NCBI RefSeq assembly: GCF_000230555.1
Contig: NC_016078.1
Coordinates: forward strand, 1,674,001 to 1,738,000
Origin: Pelagibacterium halotolerans B2
Lineage (GTDB): Bacteria; Pseudomonadota; Alphaproteobacteria; Rhizobiales; Devosiaceae
Direction: 5' to 3'
Length of the DNA: 64,000 nt
Of this stretch, positions 26,324 to 39,045 are shown one piece after another. Position 1 is the stretch's first letter; every line of letters begins with the position of its first letter. Position numbers and translations under genes: made by a program. Under the pieces are notes generated by a model that did not search any database, was not told the DNA's origin, and saw only the letters and a list, made by a program, of their open reading frames with translations.

Positions 26324-29049
26324 CACTAACGGCCGACCTCGTCATCGCGACTGCCGTGGCCTATGTCGGACTGTTGTTCGTTATCGCCTATCTCGGCGAT
26401 AGGCACACGCGGAGTCGAAGCGGGGGATTTCTGCGATCTCCCTTCGTTTATACCCTCTCCATCTCGGTCTATTGCACGAGTTGGACCTTTTATGGCGCCG
26501 TTGGCACCGCAGCCCGCAACGGGCTGGAATACCTGACAATTTATCTTGGTCCGACAGTCGTTTTCATCGGATGGTGGTTCATTCTGAGGCGTCTGGTCCG
26601 TATCAGTCACGACCAGCGCATCACGTCAATCGCAGACCTGCTGTCGTCTCGATTCGGCAAATCGAGCACCCTCGCCGTGCTCATAACCGTGCTGGCCGTT
26701 ATCGCCATCGCCCCCTACATCGCTCTGCAGCTCAAGGCCATAACCTCATCCATCGAAGCCATCGCTGGATCGTCCGAATTCGGACGTGGAAGCCTTGAGG
26801 GCTGGGACGAGGTGGGGCTGGCCTTCGGCGTGGCAGCCGGTATGGCCGTTTTCACTATCCTTTTCGGGACCCGCAACGTCGACGCCAAGGAACAACATCA
26901 TGGCGTGGTGGCGGCGATCGCGTTCGAGGCCGTGGTAAAGCTCGCGGCCCTGCTCGCCGTCGGCTTTTTCGTAGTCTATATCGGCGGCGGTATGGATGCG
27001 ATTTTTGCCAATGCCGAGACGGCGGGACTGAGCATCCATGCGGGAGACACCTTCGGCGATCGTTGGATTTCAATGATGGTGCTGGCCGCTGCGGCGATCA
27101 TCTGCCTTCCACGACAGTTTCAGGTGACGGTCGTGGAAAATTCAGACGAAAAGCACCTCCGAACGGCGAGTTGGGCCTTTCCCGCCTATATGCTCGCAAT
27201 GAGCCTCTTCACGCTCCCTATCGCATTGTTTGGCCTTACTTTTATGCCAGCGGGCTCAAATCCCGATATGTTCGTGCTTACGCTCCCGTTGGCACAGGGC
27301 CAGGATGCATTGGCCCTGTTTGCGTTCATCGGCGGATTTTCCTCGGCAACGTCGATGATTATCCTTGAATCCATTGCGCTTTCGATAATGGTTTCAAACC
27401 ATATCGTTGTGCCGATCATGCTGCGGCTGACGTCTGGCGACGGGATCGGGGATGGTCAGGGCGTAAGGCGGTTGATCCTCAACGCACGGCGCCTCTCGAT
27501 CATGCTTATCCTGTTGCTGGGGTTTGCATATTTCTATCTGACCCGCGGGTCGGATGCCCTCGCGCCCATTGGATTGATTTCATTTACAGGGGTTGCACAA
27601 TTTCTGCCGGCGATACTTGCGAGCCTTTTCTGGCGTGATGCTTCAACAAAAGCCGCTATCTGCGCAGTATCGATTGGTTTTGTCGTATGGCTGTGGTCAA
27701 GTTTCATGCCATCATTTGCCTCGTCATCCCCCCTTGTCGCCTCCGTGATGACCAATGGACCCTGGGGGATTGAGTGGCTACGCCCACAAGGCTTGTTCGG
27801 CTTTGACGACCTCGATCCGCTCACCCATGCAGTGTTCTGGAGTCTGTTCTTAAACACCACTGTTTTGATCCTGGGTTCGCTGGTGACAAACCAGTCGGCG
27901 CTCGAACATGTTCAGGCGGCGCTCTTTCTCAACGTCTTCCGGCGTACCAGCAACGAGGCGAGCCCGCTCCGGGGATCGGCTACCGCTGATGACCTTTTTC
28001 TGGTCGCAAGACGGGTGCTGGGCCACGATCGCGCCGTTGCGCTGTTTTCCGAAGAAGCCAAGCAGGCCCGGATGCCGTGGACGACACTGGAGCCGAGTTC
28101 ATCGTTCATCCGACGGCTCGAGCGCGAGATGGCCGGATCGATCGGCGCGGCGTCGGCCCATGTCATGCTGTCGAAGGTGGTTTCCGGCGATTCCATATCG
28201 CTCGAAGAGGTCATGCAGATGGCCGACGAGACGCAGCAGGCCATCGAATACTCCCAGGAACTCGAAAAGACCTCCACCCAATTGCGGGCCACCGCCGAAA
28301 AACTCGAGGAGGCAAATCGGCAATTGCGCAAAGTGGATCTGCAAAAGGATGAGTTTCTCAGCCAGGTGAGCCATGAGGTCCGCACGCCGATGACAGCAAT
28401 CCGGGCCTTTTCCGAAATCCTGCTCAGTGAAGACGAGCTCGACGAAAATTCGAAGACCAAATTCGTATCGACCATCCACAAGGAAAGTCTGCGCCTGACC
28501 TCACTGCTGGACGAAATTCTCGACCTTTCGGCACTCGAACGCGGCGAAAGGGCCTGGGAAAACCGGCCCATAGATGCCGAGGAATCGCTCGATCAGGCCC
28601 TTCGGGTCTGCGATGCGCTGGCGCGTCAGAACAATACGCAGGTCAAGATCGGCACCAGGGCGTCAGCCGCCTATGTCCGATCCGACCCCGACCGGCTGAG
28701 CCAGGTGCTTATCAATCTTATTTCCAACGCCATCAAATACAACGGCGCCATCGCCCCGATTGTCGAAGTGCGTTCCAGGCTCAAGAAGGGTGCCTATATC
28801 ATCGAAGTGGAAGACAACGGCATCGGGATTGCCGAGGAGGAACGCCCGCGAATCTTCGACAAGTTCTATCGAGGAAGGCTGGGCGAAACAGGGCCATATG
28901 CCGGGGCGGGACTGGGGCTGCCGATAAGTCGGGAAATCATTTCGCGGATGGACGGCGTACTTGAACTGGTTTCCAACGTCGAAGAAGGCGCCTGTTTCCG
29001 TATCACCCTTCCGCTAATCACCCGAAGCGAAGCGGGTGCAGCGCAATAG
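26320..29049 (+). CDS. Solute:sodium-symporter-type sensor histidine kinase (CrbS/CbrA-like)
   Basis: 909 residues. Residues ~1-520 are a 12-13-segment SSSF transporter-like region (YTLSISVYCTSWTFYGAVG; GFSSATSMIILESIALSIMV). Residues ~550-620 fit the STAC linker (DDLFLVARRVLGHDRAVAL). Then come a coiled coil (~625-675), the HisKA box FLSQVSHEVRTPMTAIRAFS with H685, and HATPase motifs (NLISNAIKYNG, VEDNGIGIAEEE, GLGLPISREI). CrbS of Vibrio and CbrA of Pseudomonas share this layout; CrbS controls acs. No C-terminal receiver is present, consistent with the separate receiver gene upstream. The likely stimulus is a carboxylate or its transport. Confidence 0.92.
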   Translation: MTLTADLVIATAVAYVGLLFVIAYLGDRHTRSRSGGFLRSPFVYTLSISVYCTSWTFYGAVGTAARNGLEYLTIYLGPTVVFIGWWFILRRLVRISHDQRITSIADLLSSRFGKSSTLAVLITVLAVIAIAPYIALQLKAITSSIEAIAGSSEFGRGSLEGWDEVGLAFGVAAGMAVFTILFGTRNVDAKEQHHGVVAAIAFEAVVKLAALLAVGFFVVYIGGGMDAIFANAETAGLSIHAGDTFGDRWISMMVLAAAAIICLPRQFQVTVVENSDEKHLRTASWAFPAYMLAMSLFTLPIALFGLTFMPAGSNPDMFVLTLPLAQGQDALALFAFIGGFSSATSMIILESIALSIMVSNHIVVPIMLRLTSGDGIGDGQGVRRLILNARRLSIMLILLLGFAYFYLTRGSDALAPIGLISFTGVAQFLPAILASLFWRDASTKAAICAVSIGFVVWLWSSFMPSFASSSPLVASVMTNGPWGIEWLRPQGLFGFDDLDPLTHAVFWSLFLNTTVLILGSLVTNQSALEHVQAALFLNVFRRTSNEASPLRGSATADDLFLVARRVLGHDRAVALFSEEAKQARMPWTTLEPSSSFIRRLEREMAGSIGAASAHVMLSKVVSGDSISLEEVMQMADETQQAIEYSQELEKTSTQLRATAEKLEEANRQLRKVDLQKDEFLSQVSHEVRTPMTAIRAFSEILLSEDELDENSKTKFVSTIHKESLRLTSLLDEILDLSALERGERAWENRPIDAEESLDQALRVCDALARQNNTQVKIGTRASAAYVRSDPDRLSQVLINLISNAIKYNGAIAPIVEVRSRLKKGAYIIEVEDNGIGIAEEERPRIFDKFYRGRLGETGPYAGAGLGLPISREIISRMDGVLELVSNVEEGACFRITLPLITRSEAGAAQ

Positions 29050-29054
29050 CCGGA

Positions 29055-29909
29055 TCAACGCATAGGCAGGACGGCAATATTGTCGATAAGGCGCACGCCA
29101 TCGAGCCAGCCCGCAGCCAGTAACCGGGCTGGGCGGTCCAACTCGAAAATCGGTTCAAGCGTTTCGGCATCGCGCAGTTCGAGGTACTCAACCTCCGAGT
29201 ACCCCCCCTTCAAAAGCGCTGACCTTGCTGCGTCGGTGGCCGCGGCAACCGGCTGACCTGCTTGGATGGCCGCACCCGCCGCACTCAGCGCTTCGGTCAT
29301 AGCCGGGGCCAGTTTGCGAGCCGCTTCGCTCAACCTGACGTTGCGCGAAGACATCGCCAACCCGTCAGCCTCGCGCACCGTTGGTACGCCAACGATTTCG
29401 ACAGGGATGTCCAGATCCCGCGCCAGCCGTCGGATGACGCTGAGCTGCTGAAAGTCCTTCTCGCCGAAAAATGCCGCATTCGCCTGCGTCTGAAGCAACA
29501 GCTTGGTGACCACGGTTGCAACGCCATCGAAATGACCGGGACGATGCTCCCCGCAAAGCCCTTCGCTCAATCGGGAGACGGAGACCTTGGTGACAAAGCC
29601 TTCGGGATACATCTCCTCGACGCTCGGTGCATAAAGCAGATCAACATGCTCGGCCTCGAGCCTTGCGATGTCCGATGCTTCATCGCGCGGATATTTGGCC
29701 AGATCCTCGGCATTGTTGAATTGGCTGGGATTGACAAAAAGCGTGACGATAACGCGCTTCGCCCTGCCCCTGGCTGCTCTCACGAGCGATAAATGCCCCT
29801 CGTGCAATGCCCCCATAGTGGGCACGACCGCAATATTATCCCCGGCTTGACGCCACTGGGCTACTTGCGCCCTGACCTCGGCGACACTCCGAAGGACGAG
29901 CATACTCAT
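29055..29909 (-). CDS. panC: Pantothenate synthetase
   Basis: Joins pantoate and beta-alanine with ATP to give pantothenate, the precursor of coenzyme A. 284 residues with the HIGH-type motifs [16 protein letters not shown] and [13 protein letters not shown], plus [15 protein letters not shown] and MSSRNVRLS. The ATG at 29909 overlaps the panB stop by 4 bp (ATGA). Much longer upstream reading is antisense to panB and not real. Confidence 0.96.
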   Translation of the reverse strand: MSMLVLRSVAEVRAQVAQWRQAGDNIAVVPTMGALHEGHLSLVRAARGRAKRVIVTLFVNPSQFNNAEDLAKYPRDEASDIARLEAEHVDLLYAPSVEEMYPEGFVTKVSVSRLSEGLCGEHRPGHFDGVATVVTKLLLQTQANAAFFGEKDFQQLSVIRRLARDLDIPVEIVGVPTVREADGLAMSSRNVRLSEAARKLAPAMTEALSAAGAAIQAGQPVAAATDAARSALLKGGYSEVEYLELRDAETLEPIFELDRPARLLAAGWLDGVRLIDNIAVLPMR

Positions 29910-30748
29910 CCGGCATCCGGAACGCTGGCAGGGACATCGCCGAAGACATGTTCGGCTGCCGGAAAGCGCCGCGAACGAACATCTTCGGCATAGGCCGCTA
30001 TGGCTTTGTCTGCGTCTCCAGCCAGGTCGGCATAGCGCTTGACGAATTTGGGCCTGAAATCGGCGAACATGCCCAACATGTCGTCGACAACCAGAATCTG
30101 TCCGTCGCACGCCGCTGAAGCGCCAATACCAATCGTGGGAATATCTATGTCCGACGTAATGCGTCGCGCCAGAATATCGGGTACCTTTTCGATGACGACC
30201 GCAAAGGCTCCTGCCTCGGAAACGGCTTGTGCATCGCGCAGAATGGCATGGGCATCGGCACCCCGCCCCTGAACCTTATACCCACCTATCGTGTGGACGG
30301 ACTGTGGCGTAAGCCCGATATGAGCCATCACCGGAATCGAGCGGCGAGTCAAAAAGGCGATGGTTTCAGCCATATGCACGCCGCCTTCGAGTTTGACGGC
30401 GTCACACCCCGTCTCCCGCATCAATGTCGCGGCATTGTGGAACGCCTGTTCAGGGCTTTGCTCATAGGCGCCGAACGGCAGATCGACCACCATTAGGGCC
30501 GATTTCAGGCCGCGACGAACAGCCCTGCCGTGCATTATCATCATGTCGAGATCGACCCCGAGCGTATTGGGCAGGCCATGCAACACCATGCCCACGCTGT
30601 CCCCGACCAGAACGAGATCGCAATGGTTGTCGACAAGCTGTGCGATCGGCGTTGTGTAGGCCGTAAGGCAAACGATGGGTTGGCCGCCTTTCCGGGCCAA
30701 AATGGCCGGTGGGCTCTGTGGCGGCCTGGGCGCACTGCCATAAGTCAT
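29906..30748 (-). CDS. panB: 3-methyl-2-oxobutanoate hydroxymethyltransferase
   Basis: Ketopantoate hydroxymethyltransferase, first step of pantothenate synthesis, using methylene-tetrahydrofolate. 280 residues with [24 protein letters not shown], the metal-binding Asp region, and [20 protein letters not shown]. It is the first gene of the panBC operon. Confidence 0.96.
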   Translation of the reverse strand: MTYGSAPRPPQSPPAILARKGGQPIVCLTAYTTPIAQLVDNHCDLVLVGDSVGMVLHGLPNTLGVDLDMMIMHGRAVRRGLKSALMVVDLPFGAYEQSPEQAFHNAATLMRETGCDAVKLEGGVHMAETIAFLTRRSIPVMAHIGLTPQSVHTIGGYKVQGRGADAHAILRDAQAVSEAGAFAVVIEKVPDILARRITSDIDIPTIGIGASAACDGQILVVDDMLGMFADFRPKFVKRYADLAGDADKAIAAYAEDVRSRRFPAAEHVFGDVPASVPDAG

Positions 30749-30952
30749 CGGAACTCTCCCACATGTGACCGGCTCGGAACCGGATCGCTCATGTCCGCTA
30801 TATGGCGGCTCTCATAGCCGATCTCAAGGCGCTCTCAAACCCAGACCTTGGGCTGATTGGGACAAATTGCCTATTGAAGCGCGACAAACTGCGGGGCGGC
30901 CGTTCGACAATCGGTCCACCATGTTGCCGTCATTTGGAACAGCGAACACACC

Positions 30953-31153
30953 ATGACCAGTGGCGTCACTTCAGCGTTTCTGGCTCTCGTTTCGCAGGAC
31001 AGGGCCTTGACCCTTCGATTTATCGAAGCCACCAAGGACAAGCACAGCGACGAGGCCATAAACGCCATCGCAAGATTTGCACGCGAGGTCGGATTCGATC
31101 TCAGCTTTGAAGACATCAGGTCCATTGCCGACGCACCGCATCTGCATCGTTAA
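30953..31153 (+). CDS. Nif11-like small protein
   Basis: 66 residues. The pattern F-x2-L-x3-D-x2-L-x3-F ... AIARFAREVGFDLSFEDI resembles the Nif11 domain, found in leader peptides of some ribosomally made natural products and in small proteins of unknown role. There is no double-glycine leader site, no cysteine-rich core and no modification or export gene nearby. It may therefore be a stand-alone Nif11-like protein. The ATG has only a weak upstream GGAAC. It lies 62 bp before the AraC regulator gene. The assignment rests on motif memory and should be treated as tentative. Confidence 0.5.
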   Translation: MTSGVTSAFLALVSQDRALTLRFIEATKDKHSDEAINAIARFAREVGFDLSFEDIRSIADAPHLHR

Positions 31154-31215
31154 CATCAGGTTAAATTACCCGCTTTAGCATTGTCCCCCAGCGTAGGAAG
31201 CTGGAGGACCCAGAC

Positions 31216-32241
31216 TTGGCAGCCGCAATCCCCCATTCCCTGTTTTCGACCGATACGCTCGATCCCGCCAACAGATTTGGTGCCTGGCGCGACCAGCTTT
31301 CCGTGGTTTTCGATCCTCACCTTTCAGATACCCTGGCGCCGGAACGCTTTTCCGCAACGGTCAGCGGGTACCGCCTGGGCGCTTTGAGCCACATGCGGTG
31401 CAGAGCGACAAGTCAGCACTTTGTGCGCGACCGCCGCAAAATCGACGCTGACGGACTCGACAACTACATGATCCAGATCTTCCGCCGAGGCGAATGTGTA
31501 GCCAGTTCGCCAAAAGGCGAAGTCGTTATGAAAGCCGGTGAAATCTGCATATTCGACAATGCCCAGCCGCTCGATTCCTGCAACAGCGATTTCGACCTCT
31601 TGTCGCTCTTCGTTCCGCGCGAGATGCTGGCACCACTCATAAGCTATCCCGACAGCAGGCACCTGTCACACATCGCGGCGGACAGCCCCCTGGCTGCCCT
31701 GCTCCACAACCATCTTGCAATGCTCCATCAAACCGCCGACGAACTGACCTGGGAAGATGCCCAACTGCTGGTCGGCCCTACCCTTTCACTGCTGGCGGCA
31801 ACTCTCAACGGCGCCCCTGATGCAGCAGAGGGCAGCGAACGGGCAATTCAGTTGGCGCTGACAACGACCATCAAGCGGTTTGTCGATGAGAATCTCGCAA
31901 GCCCCGAACTTTCCGCTGAGACCCTAATGGAAGCTTTCGGCGTATCCCGCGCACGTCTGTACCGCCTGTTTGGTGCCTATGACGGTGTCGCCACCTATAT
32001 ACGGGACCGCAGGCTGGGCATGGCCATGACAATCTTGCGAAACCCCGCTCAACAGAGCCGCAAGATAATCGATATAGCCTACGCGACGGGGTTCGGATCG
32101 GAAAGCTCATTTATCAGGGCTTTCCGCCGCCGCTATGGGCATACGCCGGCCGATTGCCGCCTCGACCATACGCCATCGGCGCATTTTGCGATTGCCGACC
32201 CCATCGATTCGAACTGGAGCGACTGGATGCGCTCGGCTTGA
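31216..32241 (+). CDS. AraC-family transcriptional regulator
   Basis: 341 residues. The N-terminal ~200 residues match the AraC-binding-like domain that begins with FGAWRDQLSVVFDP (AraC_binding_2 type). The C-terminal ~110 residues hold two helix-turn-helix units (LSAETLMEAFGVSRARLYRLFG and IIDIAYATGFGSESSFIRAFRRRYG). The TTG start at 31216 is supported by GGAGGA upstream. It ends 10 bp from the convergent pcaB end, so it is not part of that operon. The target is unknown; aromatic catabolism is possible from location. Confidence 0.85.
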   Translation: MAAAIPHSLFSTDTLDPANRFGAWRDQLSVVFDPHLSDTLAPERFSATVSGYRLGALSHMRCRATSQHFVRDRRKIDADGLDNYMIQIFRRGECVASSPKGEVVMKAGEICIFDNAQPLDSCNSDFDLLSLFVPREMLAPLISYPDSRHLSHIAADSPLAALLHNHLAMLHQTADELTWEDAQLLVGPTLSLLAATLNGAPDAAEGSERAIQLALTTTIKRFVDENLASPELSAETLMEAFGVSRARLYRLFGAYDGVATYIRDRRLGMAMTILRNPAQQSRKIIDIAYATGFGSESSFIRAFRRRYGHTPADCRLDHTPSAHFAIADPIDSNWSDWMRSA

Positions 32242-32250
32242 ACAAGCCAG

Positions 32251-33312
32251 TCAGGCTTGGCCAAGTGATTGAATGGAATCGAGCAGACGGACCGCAATGA
32301 GCAGGCTGCTGCCGGTAGCCATGATCATCTGGGGCAGGACGAGCCATTCCAATGTCCAGGCAGCGCCTGAGCGCTCCTGTTCGTGCACCAGCGACTGGGC
32401 CAGGATGCCGCTGCTTCCCGCCGTGTAACGGGCCAGTGTGACGAGCACCTCGGCCGAAACCGGATTTGACTTGTGCGGCATGGCGGAAGAGCCTCCGCCC
32501 CCGGCCAGCACAACATCGCCGACGGCGTTCTGAGCCATCAGGGCAATATCCTGCCCCATCTTGCCCAGGCTGCCAGAGACGAGACCGAGCCAGCCGGCAA
32601 ACTCAACGATGCTGTCGCGCTGGTTGTGCCAGGATTTCTCTGTGACGCCCAGGCCCAGCCGGCTCGCCAGCGCGCTTGTAACGAGCGAGCCGTCTTCTCC
32701 GAGCTTTTCGAGCACGCCTACGGCGCCGCCATACTGCACGACCAGGAGACGTGCCTTGATCTCTTCGAGACGCAAGCGATGCCGGACAAGCGGCGCAGAC
32801 CAATCGGCGATCCGGTCAGCAACGGAAATTTCAAGCGCATCCTGCATGCGTGTCCGGGCCATGAGTTTGCAGTCCCCAAATCGATCGGACAGATCAGCAA
32901 GCATGGTTTCGACCGCCGCAATGCGGGAAGCGAGAATGGTCGTTATCGATTTGAGGCGAATAACGAGACTTGTGTCGATCACATCCTGGCTGGTCGCACC
33001 GAAATGGAATGATCTGGCGACCTGACTATCAAGACCCTTCCGCATCTGCTTGACCAGTTCGGGAGCAACCACCCCATCCCGCCCCAACCCGGCCCTCAGG
33101 CCCCCGAAATCAGGGGCGTACTCGTCTGCCAGACGCGCAATGGAGCCTGCATCGGCGAGCGGAATGATCCCGCATTCGGCCTGCGCCTGTGCAAGCGCCA
33201 TTTCGAACGCCACCATGGCCTCCACATCGGCCCGGGCCGACAGCAATTCCGCCAGTTCGGGATCGCCGAACAGGCCAGAGAGAATGGGATGATCGAAGGC
33301 GGAAAGAGACAT
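32251..33312 (-). CDS. pcaB: 3-carboxy-cis,cis-muconate cycloisomerase
   Basis: Converts 3-carboxymuconate to 4-carboxymuconolactone in the protocatechuate branch. 353 residues of the fumarase/aspartase superfamily with the signature GGGGSSAMPHKSNPVSAE and an upstream FGATSQDVIDTS. It is the last gene of pcaDCHGB and its ATG shares a base with the pcaG stop (TGATG). It is shorter at the C-terminus than the ~450-residue bacterial forms, as is usual for rhizobial PcaB. Confidence 0.95.
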   Translation of the reverse strand: MSLSAFDHPILSGLFGDPELAELLSARADVEAMVAFEMALAQAQAECGIIPLADAGSIARLADEYAPDFGGLRAGLGRDGVVAPELVKQMRKGLDSQVARSFHFGATSQDVIDTSLVIRLKSITTILASRIAAVETMLADLSDRFGDCKLMARTRMQDALEISVADRIADWSAPLVRHRLRLEEIKARLLVVQYGGAVGVLEKLGEDGSLVTSALASRLGLGVTEKSWHNQRDSIVEFAGWLGLVSGSLGKMGQDIALMAQNAVGDVVLAGGGGSSAMPHKSNPVSAEVLVTLARYTAGSSGILAQSLVHEQERSGAAWTLEWLVLPQMIMATGSSLLIAVRLLDSIQSLGQA

Positions 33313-33919
33313 CAGACGTCCAGAAACACCGTTTCGTTTTCACCCTGAAGGTAGATGTCGAAGGTTACGACATTGCCATCGCGCTGGCCGATCATCGTTT
33401 TGTCGCGGGCGATCATGCGCGCCTTGGCCAGCACCGGATCTTTTTGGTTGGCCTCTTGCTCGTCCGAAAAATACATCCGGGTCTGCAACCCGACATTGAT
33501 GCCCCGCGCCACGATCCAGAAGGTAATGTGGGGCGCCATGAGGCCGCCGCCGGCAGGAACCGGCCCCGGCTTAATGGTATCGAACGAAAACTCGCCGTTG
33601 GCGCCGGCGGGCTGGCGCCCCCAGCCCGAAAAATTTGGGTCGACGCCTGAGCGGTGCTCCATGGGGCTGTTGTAGATGCCGTTGGCATCGGCCTGCCAGA
33701 TTTCGATGACGCAGTCCGCGACCGGATTGCCGCCGCCATCGATAACCCGGCCGGTGACAGTTATGCGTTCGCCCTTAACCCCTTCAGACACGACCCTGAG
33801 GCCGAGATCCTCGGGGATCACCCCGCCAATGTCGTATTCATTCGGAGTCATGCCGATATGCACGTAGGGACCGGCCGTTTGCGAGGGCGTTTCCTTGAGG
33901 TAGTCAAGCGGCTTCGACA

Positions 33920-33920
<1 letters not shown>
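33312..33920 (-). CDS. pcaG: Protocatechuate 3,4-dioxygenase alpha subunit
   Basis: Non-catalytic subunit of the intradiol dioxygenase that opens protocatechuate. 202 residues, starting MSKPLDYLKETPSQTAGPYVHIG, a typical PcaG N-terminus. It contains RVIDGGGNPVADCVIEIWQADANG. The ATG at 33920 overlaps the pcaH stop (TGATG); an in-frame TTG one codon earlier is less likely. Confidence 0.95.
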
Positions 33921-35065
<1,145 letters not shown>

Positions 35066-35069
<4 letters not shown>

Positions 35070-35805
35070 TGCGCATGCTCCCTGTTTTTTGCCCGCGTGG
35101 TCAGCGCGGCAATGGCCGCTGCAACCGGTTGGGGTGTTTCGATGCAGGGCAGATGCCCCGCCCCCTCTATGACCTGAAAATCGCTGTTTGGAATAGCATC
35201 GGCAAAACCATGCACAAGGTCGGGTGGCGTCGCGCCATCCTCCGAGCCCACCAGAACCGAGGTGGGAACGGCTATCGAAGCCGTATCGGCGCGGCGGGCG
35301 AAGCGTAAAGGGGATTGCCGGAGGCTCTGAATCCGGCGCTGAACCAGCGTTCCATGATGCCTTCGGTGACCGATGCGAGGCCGCCGCTGGCGATGGCCTT
35401 GATGCGCCTGTTCCAGAAGTCGGGCTCACCGATCCTGGCAGCCGTATCACACAGAACGAGGCCCGCAACGAGGTCGCGCCGATCGAAATAGAGCTGCTGG
35501 GCGACCTGGCCACCGACCGACAGTCCGCAGATGACGACCTTAGACAAACCAAGGGCGTCGAGCAGTCCCGCGAGATCGCCAGCGTGGTCGGCGACCGAAT
35601 ATGGCGTTTCGCCAAGGGAGGAAAGCCCGTGCCCCCGCTTGTCGTAAACGACGACGCCCAACTCGGCATCGAGCGCGGCGACCACGGCGTCCCATATGCG
35701 GAAATCGGTGCCCAGGGAATTGATGAACACAATCGTAGCAGCACCATCGGCAGCGGCGCGCACGCGATAGTGCAGGACGATGTCGCCAATTTTTATGCAG
35801 TCCAT
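35066..35805 (-). pseudogene. pcaD: 3-oxoadipate enol-lactonase, frame broken by an internal deletion
   Basis: An alpha/beta hydrolase that should turn the enol-lactone into 3-oxoadipate. The first ~165 codons are intact: MDCIKIGDIVLHYRV, VVYDKRGHGLSS, nucleophile elbow CGLSVGGQVAQQL, and WFSAGFRASGNPLY. The frame then runs ASPAAPIRLR and stops at 35272. The normal C-terminus (SVLVGSEDGATPPDLVHGFA, VIEGAGHLPCIETP) continues in the next frame from about 35305 to 35066. Compared with family members of ~260 residues, roughly 25 residues are missing between NPLY and the VPTSVLVG strand. An out-of-frame deletion of about 70-80 bp therefore explains the break. The catalytic His is separated from the Ser/Asp part, so activity is unlikely. 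Confidence 0.85.
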
Positions 35806-35875
35806 AAGGCTCCTCCAAGGGAAACAGATTGGTACGGACGAATGGTTTTGTAAAATGAAACTGTCGGCGATATAG

Positions 35876-35891
35876 ATAACCTATAGATTAT
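35876..35891. promoter_or_regulatory. Candidate PcaQ binding site at the pcaQ start
   Basis: ATAACC-TATA-GATTAT is a near-palindrome close to the PcaQ box described in Sinorhizobium (ATAACC-N4-GGTTAA), with two differences in the right half. It lies in the 84-bp pcaD-pcaQ divergent gap and runs into the pcaQ ATG (35890), which would suit autoregulation as well as pcaD activation. Confidence 0.5.
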
Positions 35892-36793
35892 GGGTATTGA
35901 ATTGATCGACAGCCGCGTCCGCTTCCGCCATTTGCGCACCTTCATAGAGGTGGTCCGCCAGAATTCCGTCGGGCGGGCGGCGCAGGTACTTGCGGTCAGC
36001 CAACCGGCTGTGACCAAGACCATCCGCGAACTCGAAGAGATTCTCGACAAGAAGCTGTTTGAAAAAGACGGACGCGGTCTCAAGGTCACGCGCTATGGCG
36101 AAGTGTTCCTGCGTCATGCCGGTGCCTCGGTGGCTGCCCTCCAGACCGGCATTGACAGCCTGAGCCGCGTCGATGCCGGGCCGCCGGTCAGGATTGGAGC
36201 ATTGCCCACCGTATCGGCACGCATAATGCCCGGGGTGATGGAGCGCTTCCTGGCGGAGGGCACCGACAGCCCGGTCAAGATCGTGACCGGAGAAAATCAG
36301 GTACTGCTGGGCCAACTGCGCACCGGAACGCTTGACCTGGTGGTAGGGCGGCTCGCGGCCCCCGAGCAGATGGCCGGCCTCACCTTCGAGTATCTCTATT
36401 CCGAACAGGTGCGCTTCGTCGTCCGCGCCGGACATCCGCTGCTTGCCGGAAACCAGTTCGACTTCGAGCGCATTCGCGATTATACGATCCTGATGCCCCC
36501 AATCGGTTCGGTCATCCGCCCCTATGTCGACCGGTATCTTCTTGCGCACGGGTTGGCCGAACTGCCTCATGCCATCGAAACGGTTTCGGATTCCTTCGGG
36601 CACGTCTTTGTGTCGCAGACCGACGCCATCTGGGTCATTTCCGAGGGCGTAGTGATCCGCGAGATGACTGCGGGCCGTCTTGCCGCGTTGCCTGTCGACA
36701 CCACGGAAACCCAGGGCGCCGTCGGCCTGACCACACGGGAGGACTCGCCCTCCAATGCCTCGCTCGAAATCCTGACCCACACCATACGCGACG

Positions 36794-36816
<23 letters not shown>
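35890..36816 (+). CDS. pcaQ: LysR-family activator PcaQ
   Basis: 308 residues: N-terminal winged helix (RFRHLRTFIEVVRQNSVGRAAQVLAVSQPAVTKTIRELE) and a LysR effector-binding domain. The N-terminus and later MPPIGSVIRPYVDRYLLAHG match PcaQ from rhizobia, which activates pcaDCHGB in response to 3-carboxymuconate-type intermediates. It is divergent from the pca operon. Its 3' end overlaps the convergent pobR end by 23 bp. Confidence 0.95.
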
Positions 36817-38956
<2,140 letters not shown>

Positions 38957-39045
38957 AATGACGGGCAGAAGCGCGCGTCCGCTCGTATGAGCGATCGCAG
39001 CCCCATGCCTCAATCTATCCATCGATCAACACTGAGGAGGATGTC

